Of a stretch of DNA of 15,162 bases, positions 7,605-13,738 are shown in pieces. The position numbers and the translations under genes were made by a program. Position 1 is the stretch's first letter. The number at the start of each line of letters is the position of its first letter. The stretch is from Gammaproteobacteria bacterium (GTDB taxonomy: Bacteria > Pseudomonadota > Gammaproteobacteria > Arenicellales > JAOTYS01), in assembly GCA_029861795.1 (NCBI GenBank), contig JAOTYS010000061.1, positions 1 to 15,162 on the forward strand, in the 5' to 3' direction. The notes under the pieces are model-generated. The model was not told where the DNA came from. It saw only the letters and a list, made by a program, of their open reading frames with translations, and made no database searches.

Positions 7605-8717
7605 CTAGGCGTCTGGGCTCTTACCGAATCCGTACAGACGAGACGCATTCTCAAATACGATCTTACGCCGGTCTGCTTCACTCACACCCTTAAAGGTTCT
7701 CGCGATGACGTCCTGGGAATGCGGGAAAGTGCCTTCATCATGAGGATAATCGCTGCCCCAAAGTAGAGAGTCGGCCCCGGTGAAAGAAATGTTGTTGAGC
7801 GCTACCGGATCATCGCTAAAAGTCAGGTAACCCTGACGGGCGAAGTACTCGCTGGGTAGGAGCTCAAGCTTGGGGCGAACCCACATGTGTTTCTTCTTGG
7901 CCTGCTCATCCATGACGTAGAGCAACCACGCCAGCCATCCCGCACCACATTCCACAATGACCATGCGAATCTTTGGATGACGTTGTAGCATCCCCGAGCT
8001 AATCAAAACTGCGACTGGGTTCTGTCCTTCAACCATGCTCATCGCCATAAGTGTTAGCGCACCGCCAATTCCTTTTTCTTCGCCCCAATCTTCGGGATAG
8101 CTGTCCTCGCTACTCGTGAAGGCATGCAGACTCAGCACGACACCGACTTCTTCAACGACAGACCAGAACGGCTCATACTCCGGTCGGTTGTAAGGCAGGT
8201 CTCGCATCGTTATAGGGATCTTAATGGTTCGATATCCCAGCTTGGCGACACGATTAACTTCTGACACTGCCGCGCCGATGTCTGCCATGGGGATAATTGC
8301 GACTGGAGCGAAACGATCGGGATGCGGTCCGAACACCTCTATCAGCCAGTCATTGTAAGCCCGCGCCACAGCCATTTGATATTCAGAATCCGGCGAGTTG
8401 TAGAGGAACAACGAATCGTTCGGATAAATCACCTCAGCACAAATTCCATCGCGCTCCTGATCGGCAATTCGTCGTTGAATATCTCGGCCACCAGATGTGT
8501 CGTTGCGGAACTCTCGCTGCTGATCTTCTTCGGTTTCACGCGATCCGGCAATATCAAGCCGCCGCGGTCGCTTGCCATCGATGATTCGGTACTCGCCGTC
8601 AGTTCGTCGCTCTAAGCGCGGTGCTCTATCACGGTACTTTGCGGGCAAGCGTTCTTGATAAAGAAAAATAGGCTCTTGTACATGAGAATCCGCTGAGATA
8701 ATGAGATGAGATGTCAT
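7605..8717 (-). CDS. Amidohydrolase family protein (amidohydro_2, ACMSD-like TIM barrel)
   Basis: A 370-residue metal-dependent hydrolase or decarboxylase of the amidohydro_2 group. The N-terminal ADSHVQEP gives the D-x-H metal motif (Asp10, His12). A histidine at the end of a central strand is seen in VLSLHAF, and WGSDYPHDEGTFPHS near the C-terminus supplies the conserved metal/catalytic Asp. The end, FENASRLYGF, is the usual family C-terminal helix. Relatives include ACMSD-like decarboxylases and resorcylate decarboxylases, and many uncharacterised members act on aromatic or amide substrates; nothing here decides among them. The start at ATG 8717 is preferred because AGGA lies 8 bases upstream and MTSHLIISADSHV opens directly on the first barrel strand. 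An ATG 13 codons upstream (8756) has no ribosome site. It is probably cytoplasmic, and 89 bases separate it from the DUF3047 gene. Confidence 0.9.
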   Translation of the reverse strand: MTSHLIISADSHVQEPIFLYQERLPAKYRDRAPRLERRTDGEYRIIDGKRPRRLDIAGSRETEEDQQREFRNDTSGGRDIQRRIADQERDGICAEVIYPNDSLFLYNSPDSEYQMAVARAYNDWLIEVFGPHPDRFAPVAIIPMADIGAAVSEVNRVAKLGYRTIKIPITMRDLPYNRPEYEPFWSVVEEVGVVLSLHAFTSSEDSYPEDWGEEKGIGGALTLMAMSMVEGQNPVAVLISSGMLQRHPKIRMVIVECGAGWLAWLLYVMDEQAKKKHMWVRPKLELLPSEYFARQGYLTFSDDPVALNNISFTGADSLLWGSDYPHDEGTFPHSQDVIARTFKGVSEADRRKIVFENASRLYGFGKSPDA

Positions 8718-8880
8718 TGCGCGCGTCCTGTAGAAGCTTTGATGTGGTTTCGTCATTCTGGCATTGACACATATTTGCTGACAAGCATACGCAAATATCT
8801 ACGAATTCGAATGCAAACGATACAAATCGATAGGTTCTGGGCATAATGTCACACTAGAATCCGTCTTCATCGAGCCGGCA

Positions 8881-9738
8881 GTGCACAATTTTCTTCCGCG
8901 TCGATTCTTTACTCCGTGGGGAACTATGGTTTTTCCTCCAGTGGTCGCTTTGATTTTGTTCGCCCTCGCTGTGCCAACGTATGGTGCACATGGTGCACAT
9001 GCATATGGTGCACATGTACGTGTTACCTGTGAGGGAATACAGGAGTTTTCCGTATCGAAACCGGAAGTGCAGTGTTCGGACGCCAAAGTACTGTCGGACC
9101 CAGATGGGAATTTGGTGCCGGGATTCTCCTTTGCATTAGCAAGTCTGCCAAAAGGAAGACTCTCGGCCAGTTCCGCCGGTGGCTCAATTCGAGATTTCGG
9201 TTATAACGGCGGTGAAGCATCTGCGTTGTTTAAGGATACGCTGTCCATCGCTGGAGAATGGAAAGGTCTTTTGCCGATAACAGTATCCTTATATCTTCGT
9301 TACACATTTGCAGGTCTTGGTGAGGCGCGGTTGCGTACAGCCGTTGGCACCAGAAGCTCGGGCGCGATGTTAGACGACAACCGCGCACATGTACGAATGA
9401 TACGGAAAGGTTTTGGCGGTGTGACGCTTAACCGCATTGAAAGCACTGGCAATGTTCAGCTTCCAGCAGAAGGCTTGTATCAACCAAGCGCAGGGATTGT
9501 CCTAAGCGTGACGGAGATGGTCCATCAAGACTCACCAACACTAGATATTCGCGCACTGGTTACGACCTTTTCTTCTCCAAACCTTGGTTCTTTAGGATCA
9601 ATCATCTCTGCGCTAGTGAGTGCGGATGCTGAACTTCAGGTGAGCATTCCGGGAGACCTCGCTTACGAATCTGCATCGAGAGCCTTCCTGACCGGGTCGT
9701 ATCCCTCCCCTACAATAGACTTTCTTAAGAAGAGATAA
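8881..9738 (+). CDS. Secreted protein of unknown function with GAH repeats at the signal cleavage region
   Basis: I do not recognise this 285-residue protein. From GTG 8881 it has a basic N-region (LPRRFF), a hydrophobic core (VVALILFALAV) and a likely signal-peptidase site near PTYGA. ATG 8926 has a GGGGA only three bases away and would drop the positive residues, so GTG is preferred, without certainty. Right after the core comes YGAHGAHAYGAH, encoded by three copies of GGTGCACAT. The mature part is rich in Ser, Gly, Leu and Val with alternating patterns typical of beta structure (LPITVSLYLRYTF, ADAELQVSIPG). It has two cysteines close to the N-terminus (VTCEGIQ and VQCSDAK) that could form a disulphide. 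No PEP-CTERM or LPXTG-like tail is seen. It is transcribed alone, divergently from the amidohydrolase and convergently with lysZ. Confidence 0.7.
   Translation: MHNFLPRRFFTPWGTMVFPPVVALILFALAVPTYGAHGAHAYGAHVRVTCEGIQEFSVSKPEVQCSDAKVLSDPDGNLVPGFSFALASLPKGRLSASSAGGSIRDFGYNGGEASALFKDTLSIAGEWKGLLPITVSLYLRYTFAGLGEARLRTAVGTRSSGAMLDDNRAHVRMIRKGFGGVTLNRIESTGNVQLPAEGLYQPSAGIVLSVTEMVHQDSPTLDIRALVTTFSSPNLGSLGSIISALVSADAELQVSIPGDLAYESASRAFLTGSYPSPTIDFLKKR
8983..9015 (+). repeat. Triplicated 9-mer GGTGCACAT
   Basis: Exact copies of GGTGCACAT lie at 8983-8991, 8992-9000 and 9007-9015. The first two are in direct tandem and the third is separated by GCATAT. Because the unit is nine bases, gain or loss keeps the frame and changes the number of Gly-Ala-His units just after the signal peptide. 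GTGCAC is itself palindromic. The repeat is too short and regular to be CRISPR-like; replication slippage is the simplest origin. Confidence 0.85.
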
Positions 9739-9766
9739 CGTGTGGGGTCGTATTTGGACGGCCAAA

Positions 9767-10558
9767 CTATTTGATCAGCGTTCCTTTGCCTGCCAACGCG
9801 TCCTTAACTGGGTGAGCGGTACGGCCGTCACTGATGATTACCTCGGCGGCCCCGGCCTGAAACAGCCTTCCGAGTGCAAGCATCTTTCGCTTCATTCGGC
9901 CTTCGACCCGCTCCTCGTGCTGCTCAAGAGCAGACGGAGACATCCGTTTCACAATGCTGTTAGGGTCGTCTTTATTTTCAAGAAATCCCGGCGCCTCGAT
10001 GAATTGAAATATTGTGGGTGCCTTTAGCGCGTCCTGCAACACATTGACGATGTCGTCATTCTCAGAATTGATCGCTACATTATGCTCATCGATAATGGGA
10101 ATGCTGAGCACAGGCGTGTAGCCGTTCTGAATTAACATGCTTAGCAACTCGCTATTAACGCTCTGCGGTTTCCCCGAGAAGTCGCGCTTGATCAAAGTCT
10201 TGCCACCCTCATTCACTCTGATTCCTTTGTTTCTTTTTCCCTGAATGACCTTGCCATCGATCCCGCAAAGGCCAACGCCATTGATACCATGTTGATGACA
10301 CAACTCCACCAAGCGTTTGTTACGCAATCCCGCATACGTCATCATGATGAGATCGATGGCTCGCTCGTCAGAGTACACACTCGAGTAACCCGAAACAGAG
10401 GTCAGAATTGTCTTCTGTCTACCAAGCTGCTGTGCAATTTGATCCCTCAGCGCATTAGCGCCGTGAACAATGAGGCAGGAATGATCGAGTTCCGCCAGGT
10501 CTGCAACAATGCCTTCCAGGTTTATCGCATCCCCACCACCAACTTTTACGATATACAT
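9767..10558 (-). CDS. lysZ: LysZ-like kinase: [LysW]-aminoadipate/[LysW]-glutamate kinase
   Basis: A 263-residue amino acid kinase of the ArgB/LysZ type. In the known route it phosphorylates the side-chain carboxylate of the amino acid bound to LysW. The N-terminal VKVGGGDAIN (4-13) is the phosphate-binding loop. YAGLRNKRLVEL (75-86), GINGVGLCGIDGKVIQGKR (91-109), GYTPVLSIP, VAINSENDD and EGRMKRKM match LysZ order and spacing, and the length is normal for LysZ. Two pocket positions look unusual compared with LysZ as I remember it: HGA (32-34) where HGG is usual, and SVYSD (60-64) where SRxTD is usual. Its ATG lies one base after the GATase TAG, with GAGG nine bases upstream, so it is coupled to that gene. 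It is the last gene of the operon and converges with the secreted-protein gene 28 bases away. ArgB proper is less likely because lysW and lysX are present. Confidence 0.9.
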   Translation of the reverse strand: MYIVKVGGGDAINLEGIVADLAELDHSCLIVHGANALRDQIAQQLGRQKTILTSVSGYSSVYSDERAIDLIMMTYAGLRNKRLVELCHQHGINGVGLCGIDGKVIQGKRNKGIRVNEGGKTLIKRDFSGKPQSVNSELLSMLIQNGYTPVLSIPIIDEHNVAINSENDDIVNVLQDALKAPTIFQFIEAPGFLENKDDPNSIVKRMSPSALEQHEERVEGRMKRKMLALGRLFQAGAAEVIISDGRTAHPVKDALAGKGTLIK

Positions 10559-10559
10559 T

Positions 10560-11195
10560 CTAAAAAGCCTCTATGGTACCGTTGTGGCAAGCATTCCATC
10601 TCGACTCGCCGGGGTAGGCTTCAGAGCAAATAAGCTGCATATCTCCTGCACGCTTCGACCACATCTGGAAATATTCCGGATCTTCGTTGAACAGTGTCGA
10701 AAGATAGACTTTGTTCGTGTCCGCCATAACAATATTCATCGCCCTGATGTAACGAGTTTTTTTCTTGATGACACTCACTCCACGCTCGAGCGCACGCAAC
10801 ATGTCGCCGTGGTTAAAACGCTTAACGTAGTTGAAGATCTTTTCCGCCCCTATCCGACCGTGTTCTTTGATCCTTACTCCTCTCAATTCGCCGTTAAACA
10901 TAAACATGGTATGACCATCAAAAAATGGCATGTTGTTTTCAACACAAATACCCTCGTCACGGAAGGCACTGCGTGCGTGGGCAATCAGCAGTGGCGACCG
11001 ATCAAACTGCCCAAGATCGTCTTTCCAGATCGGATTGATGTTGTGGTAAACCTTCCACTGCCCGCCCTGAAGCCACGCGCAGCCCCAACCGTGCCCCTGA
11101 TACTCTTTGCTGCGCCTCGCGATTTCAGCGAATATCTTGAGGTGAGGTCTAATTTCGAATGCCTTATTCGCTTTAACGCAAAGCAGCCTACACAC
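10560..11195 (-). CDS. Stand-alone class II glutamine amidotransferase-like protein in the LysW operon
   Basis: A 211-residue Ntn-type class II glutamine amidotransferase domain. The GTG start is followed directly by Cys2, which becomes the N-terminal nucleophile after Met removal. This fixes the start, and GGAG seven bases upstream supports it. Other family features are GHGWGCAW (34-41), the glutamine-carboxylate Arg75 in IAHARSAF, and FNGELRG (100-106) with the Asn101-Gly102 oxyanion pair. It resembles YafJ/EgtC-type proteins but is somewhat short. No synthetase or ammonia-channel domain is attached. Members of the fold either release ammonia from glutamine for a partner or, like EgtC, hydrolyse gamma-glutamyl amides. 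It lies between lysY and lysZ, 94 bases after lysY and one base before lysZ, so it belongs to the carrier-protein pathway. Its exact reaction is unknown; product release from LysW or ammonia supply are the two candidates. Confidence 0.85.
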   Translation of the reverse strand: MCRLLCVKANKAFEIRPHLKIFAEIARRSKEYQGHGWGCAWLQGGQWKVYHNINPIWKDDLGQFDRSPLLIAHARSAFRDEGICVENNMPFFDGHTMFMFNGELRGVRIKEHGRIGAEKIFNYVKRFNHGDMLRALERGVSVIKKKTRYIRAMNIVMADTNKVYLSTLFNEDPEYFQMWSKRAGDMQLICSEAYPGESRWNACHNGTIEAF

Positions 11196-11289
11196 GACTG
11201 TGCTCCGTAATACCCGATAATGATTTCAACATATCCTCGCATCTGCCGGACATAAGAAACTAACTTGCTGGAGTGCGTTGATCTAATGC

Positions 11290-12315
11290 TTAAATAGGAT
11301 GTAGTCCCGGAAATTCCAAGCCGACGGATTCGGGCAGTCCACACATGAGATTAAAGTTCTGTACCGCCTGTCCTGCCGCCCCCTTCACCAGATTGTCGAT
11401 AGCACTCAATACCACCAAGCGGTCGGAGCTGGCGTCTCGCTCAAAACCGATATCGCAATAATTTGTTCCGCTTAGAAACTTTGGCTCTGGGTAACGATGA
11501 ACCCCTCTGCGCTCTTTGACAACACGGATAAAGGGTTCATTAGCATAGTCCTCTCGATAAAGCTTCCAAATATCTTTTTCTTCCAGAGAATCCCTCAAGA
11601 ACACGTGACACGTTGCGAGTATGCCGCGCACCATCTCGATGGAGGTCGCAGAGAAGTGTATGTTGGGGTCGTTCAGCTCCTGTATCATTTCCGCAACGTG
11701 TCGGTGCCCCGTGGGTTTATAGGATCTCACCGCGCCGCTTCGTTCCGGATGATGACTCGCAGCGCTCGAAGCATTGCCCCCCTCGCTAGAACCGACCTTC
11801 ACCTCGACAACCGCATGATCTACCAGGTTACGCTTATATAACGGTCGCAACCCCAACAGGGTTGCTGTCGCGTTACAGCCGGCGCAGGCCACCAGATTGG
11901 CGCTGCGGATATCATCGCGGTGCAGTTCTGGAACTCCGTAGATAAATTCCTTGAGTAAGTTGGGGCACTTGTGGGGAGACCCGTACCATTTGACGTAAGC
12001 GTCGCCGTCCCTCAGGCGGAAATCGCTACTTAGATCGATGATTTTGCTGGCGAGCTTACGAAACTCACCGATTCGACCCATAGCCTGACCGTGGGGTAGA
12101 CACAAAAACAACAGGTCGCATGGTTCAAGATCGTCGATCGTGCAGAATTTGAGCTGCGTCACTTTACGCAAATTGGGGTGTGCGTAATGCACGGAAGTGC
12201 CAGCCAGTCGTTCAGAGGTGACTTGTTTGATCTCGGCTTGGGGATGGAACAGGAGAAGCCGAAGCAATTCTCCCCCCGAGTAGCCGGATCCGCCGACAAT
12301 GGATACCGACGTCAT
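11290..12315 (-). CDS. lysY: LysY-like reductase: [LysW]-aminoadipyl/glutamyl phosphate reductase
   Basis: A 341-residue ArgC/LysY-type NADPH-dependent semialdehyde dehydrogenase. It reduces the acyl phosphate made by LysZ on LysW to the semialdehyde. The N-terminal [17 protein letters not shown] (5-21) binds the cofactor. Cys147 in [12 protein letters not shown] is the thioester-forming catalytic residue, and [10 protein letters not shown] (201-210) carries the conserved histidines. [10 protein letters not shown] and the C-terminal [19 protein letters not shown] and FPGLHP are typical. The length equals the family's. The start ATG overlaps the lysX stop as ATGA, so translation is coupled. 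Ordinary ArgC, acting on N-acetylglutamyl phosphate, is the alternative; the lysW and lysX neighbours make the carrier-bound form much more likely. Confidence 0.93.
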   Translation of the reverse strand: MTSVSIVGGSGYSGGELLRLLLFHPQAEIKQVTSERLAGTSVHYAHPNLRKVTQLKFCTIDDLEPCDLLFLCLPHGQAMGRIGEFRKLASKIIDLSSDFRLRDGDAYVKWYGSPHKCPNLLKEFIYGVPELHRDDIRSANLVACAGCNATATLLGLRPLYKRNLVDHAVVEVKVGSSEGGNASSAASHHPERSGAVRSYKPTGHRHVAEMIQELNDPNIHFSATSIEMVRGILATCHVFLRDSLEEKDIWKLYREDYANEPFIRVVKERRGVHRYPEPKFLSGTNYCDIGFERDASSDRLVVLSAIDNLVKGAAGQAVQNFNLMCGLPESVGLEFPGLHPI

Positions 12316-13148
12316 ACTTGAATCTTTAGCAAATAGTCCACCATTCTTTGCGGAATATTTACCCCGGTAGTGGTGATACTATTTCTGAACTCCATAGTGT
12401 AGTTGACCTCGTTCACCACTAGCCCGTCGGTTGTTTCAAACAAATCGACGGCTACGATACCACCACCCACGGCTCCAGCCGCGCGTAGGGATATGTCATG
12501 GAGCTCATCGCTCACTGCACAACCTGTCGCGGTACCGCCACGCGCGGTGTTAGTAATCCAGTGTTCAGATGCTCGATAGATCGCGGCAACGCACTCATCC
12601 CCGACCACGAAGCTTCTTATATCCCTTCCCTTTTTCTCAACATACTTCTGGATAAAGAAGATAGAGTGGTGGTAACTTCCAAGTATCGCCTTGTGCTCCA
12701 GAATGGATTCCGCTGCGTCACGATCGTTGACCTTTGACAGCAGCCGACCCCAAGACCCCACTGCGGGTTTTAGCACAACGGGATAGCCCAGCTCTTCAAT
12801 GGCAATCAAGGCCGATTCCTCGGTAAAGGCAATCCTCAAATCAGGCTGAGGCACATCGTGGTCCGCCAATGCCACCGCGGTGAGAATCTTGTCCCCGCAA
12901 ATACGCGCAACATCTGAAGTGTTTACACAGGGAATACCCTGATTCTCAAAAAGTCGCAATCCATGCATTGCCCTTGAATGATTGATGCATCGTTCTAGCA
13001 CCAAATCTACCTTTGGTTTGCTGTGAAAATCGAAGATCAGCTTACGATCATCCAACATCACCAGATCAACGTGGGAATGCTTGTTAAATTCCTCGATTAA
13101 AAGTTTTTCTTCCTTTCTAATCAGAGAGTGCAGCAAACCAATCCTCAT
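12312..13148 (-). CDS. lysX: LysX-like ATP-grasp ligase: LysW-amino acid ligase
   Basis: A 278-residue ATP-grasp ligase of the RimK/LysX group. It joins the alpha-amino group of 2-aminoadipate or glutamate to the side-chain carboxylate of the C-terminal Glu of LysW, using [20 protein letters not shown] (124-140) holds the ATP-binding Lys and the glycine loop, [13 protein letters not shown] (166-178) the hinge region, [11 protein letters not shown] (200-210) the substrate-side loop, and [12 protein letters not shown] (246-257) the metal-binding Glu/Asn cluster. The match to LysX is strong along the whole length. I cannot tell from the loop whether Glu or aminoadipate is preferred. The ATG overlaps the lysW stop as ATGA, and AGGAGG inside the end of lysW can serve as its ribosome site. 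Confidence 0.94.
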   Translation of the reverse strand: MRIGLLHSLIRKEEKLLIEEFNKHSHVDLVMLDDRKLIFDFHSKPKVDLVLERCINHSRAMHGLRLFENQGIPCVNTSDVARICGDKILTAVALADHDVPQPDLRIAFTEESALIAIEELGYPVVLKPAVGSWGRLLSKVNDRDAAESILEHKAILGSYHHSIFFIQKYVEKKGRDIRSFVVGDECVAAIYRASEHWITNTARGGTATGCAVSDELHDISLRAAGAVGGGIVAVDLFETTDGLVVNEVNYTMEFRNSITTTGVNIPQRMVDYLLKIQV

Positions 13149-13309
13149 TCGCCCCAGTCCTCCTCAGCCTCAGGCGCCTCCGCTAGCACTGCCGGATCGA
13201 TCCCCGTCACCTCTAGTTCGCTGCCACAATCCGGACATCGAATCAGTTCACCGACTACCGTATCTGATCCCAAGGAGACCTCCCCATCGCATATTGGACA
13301 CATTGCCAT
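13145..13309 (-). CDS. lysW: LysW-like amino-group carrier protein
   Basis: A 54-residue carrier protein. It has two C-x2-C pairs (CPIC 4-7 and CPDC 25-28) forming a zinc site, an acidic linker (EAPEAEE), and the diagnostic C-terminal EDWGE. The last residue, Glu54, is where LysX attaches the amino acid through an isopeptide-type amide. The carrier protects the alpha-amino group and presents the substrate to LysZ and LysY. The start at ATG 13309 is chosen because GGAGGAG lies six bases upstream and the length equals known LysW proteins; the longer frame from 13369 would add 20 unrelated residues. First gene of the operon. Carrier proteins of this type are best known from Thermus, archaea and actinomycetes; in a proteobacterial-looking setting this is uncommon and may reflect transfer. 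Confidence 0.95.
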   Translation of the reverse strand: MAMCPICDGEVSLGSDTVVGELIRCPDCGSELEVTGIDPAVLAEAPEAEEDWGE

Positions 13310-13315
13310 ACCTAA

Positions 13316-13322
13316 CTCCTCC
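13316..13322 (-). promoter_or_regulatory. Strong ribosome-binding site deciding the lysW start
   Basis: GGAGGAG on the minus strand lies six bases before ATG 13309. It is the best Shine-Dalgarno match in the window and rules out the in-frame start 20 codons upstream (13369). A strong site suits a carrier protein needed in excess over its enzymes. Confidence 0.75.
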
Positions 13323-13348
13323 GAATGAGTGTCTGCGTTACACGGTTT

Positions 13349-13368
13349 TGTATTTATGCGTAAATACA
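13349..13368. promoter_or_regulatory. Perfect 8-bp palindrome over a candidate lysW promoter
   Basis: TGTATTTA (13349-13356) and TAAATACA (13361-13368) are perfect inverted copies around TGCG, giving 20 bp with the spacing of a dimeric regulator site. On the minus strand a TTGACT (13385-13390) lies 18 bases before TATTTA (13361-13366), a fair -35 with a weak -10 inside the palindrome. It sits in the 130-base space between the divergent lysW and DUF1989 starts and could act on both. A leader hairpin is an alternative reading. No regulator gene lies in the window. Confidence 0.45.
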
Positions 13369-13439
13369 CTCTGGACCGATACTAAGTCAACGTGATTGAA
13401 TCAAATTCACGAAAGGCTAATTCATAGGAAGCTAGACTG

Positions 13440-13721
13440 ATGGCGAACTTCTCAGTGGAAAGATGTATTCACGTCGCTGCTCGGACAGTATCGGGGGTGG
13501 GCGTCGAAGAGGGCGACTTCATCCGTATCACGGATCTAGCGGGTCACCAACCCTGTGATTTCTGGGCCTTTAATCGCGAAGACATCTTCGAGCATCTGTC
13601 TTGCGAGCACACCAAACCATCCATCGAAAAGCTTTTTCCGAGACCCGGAGGCAGTGCTTATACTAATCGGCAGCGGATCACTCTCAGATCTGCAACTAGA
13701 AGTCGGACGTTAAGTGCCTGA
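13440..13721 (+). pseudogene. Truncated DUF1989 (urea carboxylase-associated family) gene
   Basis: The 93-residue frame starts at ATG 13440 with AGGAA nine bases upstream. Its first 80 or so residues fit DUF1989: GVGVEEGDFIRITDLAGHQP, CDFWAFNRED, EHLSCEHTKPSIEKLF and GGSAYTNRQR. In full-length relatives, usually around 170-200 residues, this is followed by a conserved part with a D-x-S-P-G-x-H-D type stretch and an AACD motif. Here the frame instead turns into RSATRSRTLSA and stops. The downstream frames soon become the FAD gene, so the second half is missing rather than merely shifted. DUF1989 proteins accompany urea/guanidine and amino acid degradation genes. Whether the short product is made is unknown; I regard the gene as broken. 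Confidence 0.65.
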
Positions 13722-13738
13722 TCACCGGGGTAAAGCAC

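Noticed and set aside
8764..8792. TTGACA at 8764-8769 as a promoter for the secreted-protein gene
   Set aside because: The -35 is perfect, but no acceptable -10 lies 16-18 bases downstream. A CATAAT at 8842-8847 lacks a good -35. I cannot support either as a promoter.
8983..9015. CRISPR-like array
   Set aside because: The units are only nine bases long, partly in direct tandem, without unique spacers, and lie inside a coding frame.
10509..11210. A 233-codon open frame on the plus strand opposite the GATase
   Set aside because: It is antisense to a gene with clear family motifs and coupled neighbours, and its translation shows no recognisable domain.
9767..12315. Reading lysZ and lysY as ordinary argB and argC
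   Set aside because: A LysW with EDWGE and a LysX overlap them in one operon, and the motifs (GAAG-like linker aside) follow LysZ/LysY order. N-acetyl-based arginine synthesis would not need the carrier.
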